DNA of 64,000 bases from Bacteroidaceae bacterium (GTDB lineage Bacteria > Bacteroidota > Bacteroidia > Bacteroidales > Bacteroidaceae): NCBI GenBank assembly GCA_017416805.1, contig JAFQBB010000019.1, forward strand, positions 34,642-98,641, given 5' to 3'. Below the pieces are notes generated by a model. The model was not told where the DNA came from. It saw only the letters and a program-made list of their open reading frames with translations, and did no database searches. Both the position numbers and the translations under genes were made by a program. Positions 50,057 to 59,341 of the stretch are shown piece by piece (the first letter of the stretch is position 1; every line of letters starts with the position of its first letter).

Positions 50057-51676
50057 ATGAAAAAGCTTATGTATGCAGCCCTCTTCTTGGGCGCATTGAG
50101 CAGTTGCTCAGACGACAATGATGTGATTTCAAATCCTGGCGGACCTGAAAACACAGGCGACGACCAGACAGTCATCGCACTTGCGGTAGCAAACATCAAC
50201 CCTGTGGCCACAGAGACTCGTGGCATCGGTATGGTAGGCGGACTGAACGAAACTACCAACAAATGGAACGGCGAAAGCCTCTACATCCTGATGACCGACT
50301 CCGGAGCCGTGACTCCCGTTGAACCCGACTACACTTATCCGGGAATCAGCCAACACATCCTTAACAACGTGAAGGTTACTGCACCTACAGACGCAACTTC
50401 CGGACTCGTAACAGCTGCAAACACCGGTCACTACTACTACTACCCCACTGTTGGTATGTTCGACTTCTACGGCTACCACGTGGATGACGCAGCAGGCGAG
50501 AATCCTACTCCTGTGACTGTAAATGACTCTATCGTTCTTGATGTTACAATCGATGGTTCTCAGGACCTGATGGTTGCCAAGGCCGACTTTGAGGCAGACT
50601 CTGTCGCAGCTGCTACCGGTGATTGGTATGCAAAGAGCTACAAGTATAGCGCGTATGCAGCTCGTCGTAATGTTCAGCCCAGCTTGAAGTTCAACCACCT
50701 GCTCACTCAGTTGCAGTTCAACGTTATCAACAAGGGTGCAAACAACGTTATGTGGGTTGACTCTATCGGTGTTGAGTCTAAGAACGTAGCCAAAATGGTT
50801 GTTGCAGGTAAGAACTACGGAACTATCGAATGGACAGGCGACAAAGCTATGCTTTATGTAAAGAACGATTACGACGATGCCGATCGCGTTCTCGACTCTT
50901 TGGCAAAAGTGCCCTTGTTTACCGGAAATGCAGAGCTTGCCGAAGCCGTTATCAAGACCGAAAAGACCAAGGTTGGTAACCTCCTCGTAGCTGCAAGCAA
51001 CGATCAGGAACTGATCACCACTTACAAAGGTCACATCATTCTGCTCCAAAAGTTGAAGGTTACAGACTATGACAATGAAGGCAATGTAATCCCGGCTGGT
51101 GCTGAGGTAGTAGTTCGCGATACTGTTGATTTCACTATCAAATTGCCCGAAAATGTACATCCTAACTTCTTGGCTCAACATGCCTACACTGTCAACATCA
51201 CTGTTTACGGTTTGGACATGATTGAGGTTACTGCCGACTTGGCCCGTTGGGAAAACGGTGGTTCATTCGACATTGTCCCCGAAGACCAGGAAACAACAGG
51301 TGAGGATGCAGTTTACAATGAGCCCGTTATCAAGAACGCTGCATTCATCACAGACGAAGCTTCATTCAACGCATACCTTCCTGAGTCTTACAAGAGTGCT
51401 CATCCGTGGGACGAGAACACTGCAACAGATCTTCCTTGGTTGGCTGTAATGTTCGAACCGACTCCTGGAAACACACTTGAATTCGTAGTTGAGGGACCGA
51501 ACGACCACACAGTAACATTCAACAAAGACAACATGGGTGGTCTGAATACTACCGAAGAAAGAAGTCTGCTCCTCGCAAATAAGGACGAACTCGGCGTCAC
51601 ACTCAATGACATCACAGGCGATTGGACTGTTACCGTTAATGGAGGAGACGAGACAGAGATTAAAACTGGTCTCTAA
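50057..51676 (+). CDS. Mfa-like fimbrillin family lipoprotein 2, probable major pilin
   Basis: A 539-residue FimA-superfamily lipoprotein (lipobox ALSSC, Cys17) with Arg site ATETRGIG (Arg55). The first two thirds form the usual two-domain pilin (DFYGYHVDD, PSLKFNHLLTQLQFNV, HAYTVNITVYGLDMIEVTADLARWENGG). A C-terminal extension of about 125 residues follows, which the other three pilins lack. Codon use is noticeably more optimised than in the neighbours, suggesting the highest expression and so the shaft subunit; this is inference. It is second of four consecutive pilin-like genes with 16-56 bp gaps. Confidence 0.82.
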   Translation: MKKLMYAALFLGALSSCSDDNDVISNPGGPENTGDDQTVIALAVANINPVATETRGIGMVGGLNETTNKWNGESLYILMTDSGAVTPVEPDYTYPGISQHILNNVKVTAPTDATSGLVTAANTGHYYYYPTVGMFDFYGYHVDDAAGENPTPVTVNDSIVLDVTIDGSQDLMVAKADFEADSVAAATGDWYAKSYKYSAYAARRNVQPSLKFNHLLTQLQFNVINKGANNVMWVDSIGVESKNVAKMVVAGKNYGTIEWTGDKAMLYVKNDYDDADRVLDSLAKVPLFTGNAELAEAVIKTEKTKVGNLLVAASNDQELITTYKGHIILLQKLKVTDYDNEGNVIPAGAEVVVRDTVDFTIKLPENVHPNFLAQHAYTVNITVYGLDMIEVTADLARWENGGSFDIVPEDQETTGEDAVYNEPVIKNAAFITDEASFNAYLPESYKSAHPWDENTATDLPWLAVMFEPTPGNTLEFVVEGPNDHTVTFNKDNMGGLNTTEERSLLLANKDELGVTLNDITGDWTVTVNGGDETEIKTGL

Positions 51677-51699
51677 TCATCATTGCATAATATTCAATA

Positions 51700-53046
51700 A
51701 TGAATAAACTATCTTATACAACCATCCTGGCAGCAGCGTTCCTGCTGCTGCCGGGTTGTTCAGACGATGCCGCTATCGATAATGGGGTGATAGGGGAATC
51801 GCCGGAGGCTCTGGTTGGTGATAGTGAGGTAGAAATCAAACTGTCATCGAACAGTTCACCTTTGACGCGTACTGCTCATCTTTTCGAGGAAGAAAACCCC
51901 GGAACAGGTACGAGTACCTTTTCTACAATTATCGGACGCCGCCTCGGTGTGTTCTGCTTGGCCAGTGGCAAACAGATGGGAGAAGACTCTCCTGCCTACG
52001 TGACTGACCCCGACTGGAACAACAAGGGGGTGGCGGGAAAGTCCGACGTAGTGCTGTGGGGCGAATTGGCCAATGTAACACGGGGCAATCTCGCTTTTTC
52101 TGAACCAAAGTATTACCCGGCCACCAACTGGTATCGCTATGATTTCTATGCTTACCACACAAGCGCAACGGGGACTCCGGCACCTGTCCTGAGTGATGAC
52201 GGAAAGCAGGTGACCATAACGGAAACCATCGACGGACAAAAAGACATCATCTGGGGAAAAACCGGTTACCAGAACATTGCCGGTGACGGCACTGACTACA
52301 ACAAGTATGCCTACAGCGCCCGATACTTCCGCCGCCAGATGGACGATAAAGGAGCTATTACCCCTCCGTCCTTGAAGATGAAGCACAGTCTTTGCCGGTT
52401 CACCTTCACCGTTGAAGTGGGCGACGAGGCTGCCCGTGGAATAACCGTCTCATCAATCGCATTGCTCAACATGCCACAGACATTCAGCATGGTATTGGCC
52501 AACAATACATACGGGCTGACGGGCGACGAACTGGTGAGTGCACAAACCGAGGAGGGTACTATCATCCCCGGCTCTATTGACATGGACAATCGCACCGACT
52601 TCAATCTGAAAGGATATTACCAATACAAATATGACGAAAGCAAATACAGTGAAGTATATGCCGACGTCAAATGGACTATCCCCGACGACGCAACGGTGTC
52701 ATCATCCCATAGACTGAATGGTCAAGATGCCAACTGGGACGACCTTAGTGGCAAAGAGATAGTGAGCTGGCCCGACGCACATATTCTGGCTCTGCCGGGA
52801 TTGAATGAATACACACTCCGAATAGCGCTGAGGACTGCCGAGGGCACTAACCTCGTTTGCGACCAGCCGCTTCCTTTCGGAAATGCCGACGGACTGATGG
52901 GTAGCGAGGCTGTTCCTGCCAAACCTGGCTACAGCTACAACGTGACAATCAAGGTATATGGTCCGCAGGATATCGGTCTCTCTGCCGAACTGGAAGACTG
53001 GAAGACTGATGACACTATGGGCGACATCTCCATAGAACTGAACTAA
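51700..53046 (+). CDS. Mfa-like fimbrillin family lipoprotein 3
   Basis: A 448-residue FimA-superfamily lipoprotein (lipobox LLPGC, Cys20), Arg site SSPLTRTAH (Arg57). Pilin core motifs: YDFYAYHTS, GQKDIIWGK, PSLKMKHSLCRFTFTVEVGD, and C-terminal GYSYNVTIKVYGPQDIGLSAELEDWKTDD. Shares domain plan with pilin 1 (48621) and pilin 2. It is 23 bp after pilin 2 and 16 bp before pilin 4, so clearly cotranscribed. Likely a minor or ancillary subunit. Confidence 0.82.
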   Translation: MNKLSYTTILAAAFLLLPGCSDDAAIDNGVIGESPEALVGDSEVEIKLSSNSSPLTRTAHLFEEENPGTGTSTFSTIIGRRLGVFCLASGKQMGEDSPAYVTDPDWNNKGVAGKSDVVLWGELANVTRGNLAFSEPKYYPATNWYRYDFYAYHTSATGTPAPVLSDDGKQVTITETIDGQKDIIWGKTGYQNIAGDGTDYNKYAYSARYFRRQMDDKGAITPPSLKMKHSLCRFTFTVEVGDEAARGITVSSIALLNMPQTFSMVLANNTYGLTGDELVSAQTEEGTIIPGSIDMDNRTDFNLKGYYQYKYDESKYSEVYADVKWTIPDDATVSSSHRLNGQDANWDDLSGKEIVSWPDAHILALPGLNEYTLRIALRTAEGTNLVCDQPLPFGNADGLMGSEAVPAKPGYSYNVTIKVYGPQDIGLSAELEDWKTDDTMGDISIELN

Positions 53047-53062
53047 CAAAAGAGACATTGGA

Positions 53063-54202
53063 ATGAAAAAAAGAATAGCTTTACTTTCAATCAGTTCAAT
53101 GTTGCTGTTACTGAATGCGTGCAGCGACGTCTCATCACCGGCTCCCGCCATGGGAGCCGGTGATGAGGTGGCTGTACATTTCTGCGCCTCCATGCAGCCT
53201 GCCGTGGAGGTGACTCGTGCGAAGGTGACGGGCACGGACCTGACACCTCTGAAGGACGAGGGAGTAGGCATCTACGGCATAGGTCTGACAACTGAAGAGG
53301 CCGCTGCCGGATATGAGTGGGAAGAGGCTGCATGGCCGACCTTCCACCGCCAGATGAAGAACAAACAATATATTTTTGAAGAAGGAAATACACTGTCGCC
53401 TGCCGGCGGCAGACTTGACTATCACCCCTCGCGGAGCGACTCGGCACTGGCTGTATATGCCTATTGGCCCTACAGCGGAGAGGCTGACAATGAGGGACAT
53501 ATAGCAGTTGACCTGACAGAGCAGTACGACCTGCTGTATAGTGGAAAAATAATCTCGCAAGCCAACGCGGACAAGAAGTTCGACCCCATAAACCTGAAGT
53601 TCAAACATGCACTGGGGGCTGTGGCCTTCAAGTTCTGGTCCGAAAACAGCGAACTGCAAGGAAAGCAGCTCACCCGCATTGCCATCCATACGGACTATAA
53701 CCTGCAACAGGTCAAGATGCGCATTGCCGACGGCACTTTCAGTACCACAACTGCCACCCCCGGCATCTACGAGATAGACCTGACCGAAGGGGGAACGAAA
53801 GAGGCAACAATAGCATCGGCAAACAGTGGGGAGATACAACCCGTGGGAGAGGTAATGCTGCTGCCCGGCGAGGGAATCAGCCGCATCGTCCTCTATTGGG
53901 AAGGAAACAATGACCCCGAAGCCGGATGCCGCATATATACCCGAGGGACGGGACAAACACTCGCCCTCAAAGCCGGAGTATGCCAGACACTTACATTCAA
54001 ATGCATCGACAACGGCTACGCAGGCGAAGACGGCGAAATCGAAGAAGGAGAGATGATTGTCACCCCACGACCGAACGAAATAGAACAAACCGAAGGAGAA
54101 GCCGGCGAAATCGAAGAAGGGGAAATGTTCGTCACTCCCCAACCAAACGAAATGGAAGAAAACTCCAGTGAAGGTGCCGTAATCGAAGAGGGGAAAATGT
54201 AG
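53063..54202 (+). CDS. Mfa-like fimbrillin family lipoprotein 4 with repeated IEEGEM tail
   Basis: A 379-residue FimA-superfamily lipoprotein (lipobox LLNAC, Cys20), Arg site VEVTRAKV (Arg52). Pilin core: ALAVYAYWPYSGE, LKFKHALGAVAFKFW, and a last strand GQTLALKAGVCQTLTFKC. After the core the protein has a tail of about 57 residues with three copies of an (E)IEEGEM/K unit separated by VTPxPNE-type spacers. The tail is rich in Glu and Pro and resembles the end of the DUF3575 protein of the same operon (EIEEGELFIDF). Probably the last gene of the main pilin transcript, as 545 bp of repeats follow. Confidence 0.8.
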   Translation: MKKRIALLSISSMLLLLNACSDVSSPAPAMGAGDEVAVHFCASMQPAVEVTRAKVTGTDLTPLKDEGVGIYGIGLTTEEAAAGYEWEEAAWPTFHRQMKNKQYIFEEGNTLSPAGGRLDYHPSRSDSALAVYAYWPYSGEADNEGHIAVDLTEQYDLLYSGKIISQANADKKFDPINLKFKHALGAVAFKFWSENSELQGKQLTRIAIHTDYNLQQVKMRIADGTFSTTTATPGIYEIDLTEGGTKEATIASANSGEIQPVGEVMLLPGEGISRIVLYWEGNNDPEAGCRIYTRGTGQTLALKAGVCQTLTFKCIDNGYAGEDGEIEEGEMIVTPRPNEIEQTEGEAGEIEEGEMFVTPQPNEMEENSSEGAVIEEGKM

Positions 54203-54747
54203 AGGATTTAAGAATTAAAAGAATGAAGGAGTGAAGGAATGAAAGTTTTAAACTTTAAACTTTAAACTTTGAACCTTAAACAAAAGGAGTGTAGGAGTGC
54301 AGGAGTATAGGAGTGTAGACGATAGTGCTGCTTGCGATGAAGATTGAAAATAAAACGCAGAGGCGCAGAGACGCAGAGAACGGACGCTGCACGCAGCGTC
54401 CCTACAAAAGTCTCTGAGTCTTTTAAAAGAAAAAAGTCTGAGTGCCGCAATCCACTAGTCGCTAGTCACTAGTCACTCAAAGCCTCCGCGTTCTCGAGAG
54501 AGCGAATGAGGGCGAAGCGCTCAAAACGACTCCGAGTCCTCAAACAGGAAAAGAAAGAGCCTCTGTGTCTCTGTGTCTCTGCGTTCTAAATGAAGAAAGA
54601 AGTTCCTTTTGAAGGAGATAAAAGGAGATAAAGGGAGAAGTTTCCTTGAGCGGAGCGAAAAAAGGCCAATAGTCCTGCTTGAACTTTGAACTTTGAACTT
54701 TAAACTTTGAACCTTGTAAATGGTAAATTGTACATGAAATAAAGAAT
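54203..54747. repeat. Mosaic of short repeats between pilin 4 and the second DUF3575 gene
   Basis: No gene. Contains heptamer runs of TTTAAAC/TTTGAAC (about 54243-54280 and 54680-54720), AAATAAAACGCAGAGGCGCAG-type sequence (about 54345-54385) shared with 44.87 kb, the hairpin GGACGCTGC/GCAGCGTCC (54384-54403), CACTAGTCGCTAGTC repeats (about 54450), and a copy of CTTGAGCGGAGCGAAAAAAGGCC (54644-54667). Confidence 0.8.
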
Positions 54748-55308
54748 ATGAAACGTCGCATCCTATACATCGTGTTCCTCATTGGGGTACTTTTCCCCAT
54801 GGCAGGAAAAGCACAGCTGTTGGCCGTGAAAACTGACGGACTGAAATGGGCCTTGATGAGTCCCAACATCGGTGTGGAAGTGGTGACGGGCGACAAGACC
54901 TCCATTGACTTCAGCGCATACGGCAACTACAAACCGTGGGGAAAGGACATGAAGATGGTGGTCGTACAACCGGAGTTCCGCTATTGGTTCAACGGACGTC
55001 CCATGGTGCGTGAATACATAGGTTTCAGCCTCCTGGCAGCTACTCACGACATCACGTGGGGCCGCCATATCTATCAGGGCGATGCCATTGGCGGCGGACT
55101 CACCTTCGGCTACGTCTTCGACATCGGCCGCCGGTGGAACATCGAAGTCTATGCCGGCTTCGGTGCCATTGCCTACTTCCAAAAGGAATACTACGTCAAC
55201 GATAACTACGAAGACTACGAAAACGGCAGTGGCTCGAAAAACAACTCCACGGGCTACTCGCTCCTACCCACCAAACTCGGTGTGGCCATCTCGTATATCT
55301 TGAAGTAG
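54748..55308 (+). CDS. Short DUF3575-domain outer-membrane protein
   Basis: A 186-residue exported barrel-like protein: signal peptide RRILYIVFLIGVLFPMAGKA, then LLAVKTDGLKWALMSPNIGVEVV, the DUF3575 opening. Strands EYIGFSLLAATHDITWG and GGGLTFGYVFDIGRRWNIEVYAGFGAI follow, ending ISYILK. Equivalent to the barrel domain of the 45520 protein without its coiled-coil tail. DUF3575 proteins are regular members of FimA/Mfa-type loci. It opens a second unit separated from the pilins by repeats. No clear promoter was found. Confidence 0.8.
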   Translation: MKRRILYIVFLIGVLFPMAGKAQLLAVKTDGLKWALMSPNIGVEVVTGDKTSIDFSAYGNYKPWGKDMKMVVVQPEFRYWFNGRPMVREYIGFSLLAATHDITWGRHIYQGDAIGGGLTFGYVFDIGRRWNIEVYAGFGAIAYFQKEYYVNDNYEDYENGSGSKNNSTGYSLLPTKLGVAISYILK

Positions 55309-55389
55309 GAGGTTAAAAGAGATTTTAGACAGAAAAACATAAAGAAAGAACTTATGTACTTATGTTCTTATGTCTGAAAAAAGAAAAAG

Positions 55390-55735
55390 ACTTATGTTCT
55401 CCTACCACAAACGATAGAAGACGAGGAAATAGACATCCTCACCTCTCTGCCACAATGGCAGAAAGGATGACCGCCCAAAAAGGGAAAGGAAGTTAAAGAA
55501 AAACGAAGCCTGCATAAAGCGAACTCCCCCGGCCTGCGGCCACCCCCTCTATAAAAAGAGGGGGAGCTTCGGGAGCACAGGCGGAAAAGAGATTGGGGAA
55601 AGGTTGTTGGTCGCTCAAAATAACATCCCCACCACCCTACCACAACGGTAGAACGGTGAGCGCCCAAAGCTCCCCCTCTTTTTATAGAGGGGGTGGCCGC
55701 AGGCCGGGGGAGTTCAGTTAGGGAAGTTCCGATAG
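55390..55735. repeat. DUF559-associated hairpin repeats, upstream block
   Basis: Inverted pair of a 45-bp module (GAACTCCCCC..GGGGGAGCTT at about 55521-55569, and its complement at about 55668-55713). Each module contains CCCCCTCT/AGAGGGGG and GGCCTGCGGCC. Between them are ACATCCCCACCACCCTACCA and ACGGTAGAACGGTGA. The same composite of about 180 bp recurs at about 58830-59010. Confidence 0.85.
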
Positions 55736-55835
55736 AAAGAATCCGGATAGGGAGAGTTCGAATAGAGGAACTACCCAAAGGAAGAAAACTTCAAGAAAGG
55801 AATTCAAAAAAAATTGAATACACAAACTTAAGAAT

Positions 55836-58130
55836 ATGAAACAGTATATCGTAGCAATCCTGGCGCTCTGCCTTGTGGCAGTAGGTGAAGCGGTGGCACA
55901 AAAGACCATTACCGTCACTGGCCGTGTATTGACTGAGGGGACAAATGAACCATACCTCGGAGCGCATATCTATATACTGGAAAGCAAGGTACTGAAGGAT
56001 CTTGCCATAACACAGTTCAACTTAAACAAAGACAAAGGACGGGAAATTTTCTGGAAAGATGCATTGGGTTTGCCCCCCTTTAACCTCCCATACAAACAGG
56101 GAATAAGTGACGCCGAAGGTAAGTTCATCATGTACGATGTACCCGAAGGGGCCTACCTGATGTTTCTTCCGTATGTGGGTGACACAACCATACTGGCTGT
56201 TGAGGGCAGAGTAGAATTGCCCGATGTATTCATAAAGGAAGGCATAATACCACCAGTTGTTATTGATGGTAATTATCCCGGTGATATTGCAAGACCCATT
56301 CAATGTGGCCGCAATCTTCATCTGAACAGTAATGTAGTAGTGGAGAAGTCTTTCTTAAAGGACCACATGCGAATGGTAATCACCCCTTTCTACACCGAAT
56401 GTTCCATGACGAACAGTGGGGCACTGAGAACCGATACGACATTCTTGTATCCTATCACCTATTACGGTTCGCAGTATGAGCGGTCACAAGACCGCCGGTT
56501 GGGATTTGAAATAGGTCGCGACCCTTTACACCAATGGCACCGGAACATTGTCCTGGATGAACACAACCGTATGAAATTCAATACCTCTATCGTGTTGCCC
56601 GATGCAAAAAAACATTATACGGTAAAGGCTGTCATTACGTATGAAGACTTCAACTCCGTTTGGGAAAAACGAGAAACATTCTTGAAACATTGTCAGGACA
56701 ACAAACCGATGCGCTTCTTGGAGGTGACTTACGAGGATGCTATGCTCGACCCTGCCGACCCATTCTTCAAGGTAAATCCGGATATAGAGAAACACGATGC
56801 TGTAGGAAACATCAACCTGACATTCAAGGTGAATGCGGCCGAACTTGACCCTGCCAATCCCAACAATGAGGTGGAGGTGAAACGCTTGCAGGACGAGATG
56901 ATGGAGATAGAAAATTCAGCCTACAACACGTTGAACTCGCTCACCATTGTGGCCAAGTCATCGCCCGAAGGAGGCTATGCAAGAAATATGGAACTGGCAC
57001 GAAAGCGTGTACAGTCGGCCACAAGCCGCATCACAGCCGGGTTCGGACAATATACCCGCAACCGTTTGCGTGGCCATGTCAACCAAGATGCCATAGTGGC
57101 AGGATGGGACGAAGTGGCCGACAGTTTACAGGAAAGGGGACTTGCAGCCGAAGCGGAAGCAGTACGCGCCATTGTGGAGCGCCATGCAGGAAACCACGAC
57201 CGGCAGTCAGCTGAGGTACGCAGGCTTTCTTGCTACCCCCTCATAAGTAAAGAAATTCTGCCCAAACTGCGTGCGGTACAGTATCAATACACATACCAGA
57301 CCCGCCGTGCGCTGAACGATAATGAGATTTTGCAGAAATACAGCGAAGAACGGGACAAACCGGACCGGGCACTGACTCTGACACGCTATGAATATTGGCG
57401 GTTGGCCAACGTACTGAAGGACAGTACACAGCTTCCCATTCTCTATCGTCGATACTACCAGTTCACGAAAAGGCGTCTGCAACGTGCTGATGAGTTGGCG
57501 GCCTGTAACTATGCTGCCTGGTGCATCAAGCAGGGCATTGCCGATACTACCATCCTGGAACCTTATATCGACTTGCGTGTGAAGGGGGTAGATCTCAAAC
57601 GAGTGGATAGCCGCGAGATGGATGTGGTACTGAACCGTAGTGCCATCGTCAAGAATCAGGCTCTGATGTATATGCTGGCCGAGGACTATACCAAAGCATT
57701 GGCTCTTTGCTACCGGTTGCCTAAGAACCAGGAACGCGACCGGTTGGAGGCATTCATCCGTTGTCTTTATTGCGACTATGACAACGACAAATATGCAAAA
57801 ATTGTTTCGGAGACCTCACTTATCAACAAGGCTGTCATAGCCATTGCAAGAAAAGAATACCACAAAGCCGGCCCCATTGTAGAGGTACTGCTTGACGAAA
57901 CAGACCCACGCAAATACTATCTGATGGCACAGATAAAGCAAGAAACTACTGTGCCAGATCAAAATACGGAGAAAGAAATTGCCGACTTGCTGCTCAAAAG
58001 TTTCCAACTTAATGAGGAGTACGTGGAGATCGCACGTGGCGATGCTGTTTTCCTGAACATTAAAGGAGAATCCAAGGTCTTCGACATAGCTGAAAAGATG
58101 TACTTGGAATGGAAGAAGAAAGGGAAGTAA
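55836..58130 (+). CDS. OmpA/TPR-like fimbria-locus protein, paralogue 1
   Basis: A 764-residue exported protein. Signal peptide KQYIVAILALCLVAVGEAVA; N-terminal carboxypeptidase-regulatory-like beta sandwich (residues about 23-130, GRVLTEGTNEPYLGAHIYI); a middle region with an OmpA-like fold (NINLTFKVNAAELDPANPNNEVEV... and SSPEGGYARNMELARKRV, the usual xSPEGxxxxNxxLxxxRA pattern, about 325-400), which in OmpA binds peptidoglycan; and a helical, TPR-like C-terminal half (about 440-764). The protein at 59342 is a paralogue with the same layout. FimC-type proteins of P. gingivalis share part of this layout, but I cannot show a closer link. Likely envelope anchor of the pilus system. Confidence 0.75.
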   Translation: MKQYIVAILALCLVAVGEAVAQKTITVTGRVLTEGTNEPYLGAHIYILESKVLKDLAITQFNLNKDKGREIFWKDALGLPPFNLPYKQGISDAEGKFIMYDVPEGAYLMFLPYVGDTTILAVEGRVELPDVFIKEGIIPPVVIDGNYPGDIARPIQCGRNLHLNSNVVVEKSFLKDHMRMVITPFYTECSMTNSGALRTDTTFLYPITYYGSQYERSQDRRLGFEIGRDPLHQWHRNIVLDEHNRMKFNTSIVLPDAKKHYTVKAVITYEDFNSVWEKRETFLKHCQDNKPMRFLEVTYEDAMLDPADPFFKVNPDIEKHDAVGNINLTFKVNAAELDPANPNNEVEVKRLQDEMMEIENSAYNTLNSLTIVAKSSPEGGYARNMELARKRVQSATSRITAGFGQYTRNRLRGHVNQDAIVAGWDEVADSLQERGLAAEAEAVRAIVERHAGNHDRQSAEVRRLSCYPLISKEILPKLRAVQYQYTYQTRRALNDNEILQKYSEERDKPDRALTLTRYEYWRLANVLKDSTQLPILYRRYYQFTKRRLQRADELAACNYAAWCIKQGIADTTILEPYIDLRVKGVDLKRVDSREMDVVLNRSAIVKNQALMYMLAEDYTKALALCYRLPKNQERDRLEAFIRCLYCDYDNDKYAKIVSETSLINKAVIAIARKEYHKAGPIVEVLLDETDPRKYYLMAQIKQETTVPDQNTEKEIADLLLKSFQLNEEYVEIARGDAVFLNIKGESKVFDIAEKMYLEWKKKGK

Positions 58131-58135
58131 CAGGA

Positions 58136-58564
58136 ATGCAGCAGATGAAGCATGAAGATAAGAACTTCTGTTGTAATCGTACGGAACAAAAAGGATTGAG
58201 ACGTTCGCTCCGAACAAAAGGGACTGCTGCAGAGGCTGTACTCTGGACATCCTTGAAATGTTGCCAGATAGAAGGGGTGAGATGGCGAAGACAATATGGA
58301 ATAGGCTCTTATGTATTAGACTTCTATTGTCCTAAGCTGCAGCTTGCTATAGAACTTGACGGAGAACCCCATTTCTCTCCTGAAGGGTTGGAACGCGACC
58401 AACATCGCAGTGAAATGTTGGAACAGATGAAAGATATACGTGTTATCCGTTTTGAGAATTGTCTGGTTTTTGACTACCTTGACAATGTCCTTGAAACAAT
58501 ACGCGAAGAGATAAGGAAAAGAAAAGAGGAACTGGGATTCCCACCATTCTGCCAACAACGGTAG
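58136..58564 (+). CDS. DUF559 endonuclease-like protein
   Basis: A 142-residue protein of the PD-(D/E)XK-like, Vsr-related DUF559 family. Motifs: LRTKGTAAEAVLWTSL (Glu of helix 1), RRQYGIGSYVLDFYCPKLQLAIELDGEPHF (catalytic Asp and Glu-x-Asp) and IRVIRFENCLVFD. The start at 58136 (MQQMKHEDK) was chosen; an in-frame ATG at 58109 lies within the previous gene. Its last codons (PPFCQQR) are encoded by sequence that matches the first bases of the downstream 98-bp repeat, so the gene is physically continuous with the repeat family. Function unknown; a nuclease acting on these hairpins is a hypothesis. Confidence 0.85.
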   Translation: MQQMKHEDKNFCCNRTEQKGLRRSLRTKGTAAEAVLWTSLKCCQIEGVRWRRQYGIGSYVLDFYCPKLQLAIELDGEPHFSPEGLERDQHRSEMLEQMKDIRVIRFENCLVFDYLDNVLETIREEIRKRKEELGFPPFCQQR

Positions 58565-59250
58565 GAAGGTGAATACCCAAAACTCTCCCTCTGTTTATAG
58601 AGGGCGTAGCAAGGCCTAAAGGAGGATTGACTAAATGTCAATCCGTGCCGCAACGAGGAGAGCACAGTGCTCTGTGCGATGGAGGCCGTAGGCTACCCCG
58701 AAGGGGGAGGGGGTTAAAAGACATCCCCACCACCCTACCAATAACGGTAGAACGGTGACCACCCAAAGCTCTCCCTCTGTTTATAGAGGGAGTACCCGAA
58801 GGGGGAGGGAGTTAAAAATACATATCTTGTATAATCCGAACTCCTCCACCGCAAGCGGTCCCCCTCCTCTATAAACAGAGGAGGAGCTTCGGGAGCACAG
58901 GCGGAAAAGAGATTGGGAAAAGGTTGTTGGTCGCTCAAAATAACATCCCCACCACCCTACCAATAACGGTAGAACGGTGACCACCTAAAGCTCTCCCTCT
59001 GTTTATAGAGGGAGTACCCGAAGGGGGAGGGAGTTAAAAGACATCCCCACCACCCTACCAATAACGGTAGAACGGTGACCACCTAAAGCTCTCCCTCTGT
59101 TTATAGAGGGAGTACCCGAAGGGGGAGGGAGTTAAAAGACATCCCCACCACCCTACCACAAACGGTAGAACGGATGACCACCCAAAGCTCTCCCTCTGTT
59201 TATAGAGGGAGTACCCCAAAGGGGGGAGGGAGTTCCAATAAAGGGAGACC
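58539..59250. repeat. Tandem 98-bp hairpin repeats downstream of the DUF559 gene
   Basis: ACATCCCCACCACCCTACCA starts at 58721, 58943, 59041 and 59139; the last three are 98 bp apart. Each unit has ACGGTAGAACGGTGA followed by a hairpin CTCCCTC/GAGGGAG (loop TGTTTATA) and GTACCCGAAGGGGGAGGGAGTTAAAA. A diverged copy starts inside the end of the DUF559 gene at about 58539. No true coding frame: the open frames here are repeat translation. Confidence 0.9.
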
Positions 59251-59341
59251 CGTAGGGGGAGGGAGTTAAAATAGAGGAACCACCCAAAGGAAGGAAAGTT
59301 CAAGAAAAGAGTTAAAGAAATTGAATACACAAACTAAGAAT

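Noticed and set aside
58721-59250. CRISPR or coding tandem repeat in the 98-bp array
   Set aside because: Unit contents are nearly the same throughout, with no unique spacers. Open frames over it (for example 59055-59330 minus) simply translate the repeat and have no start signal or homology.
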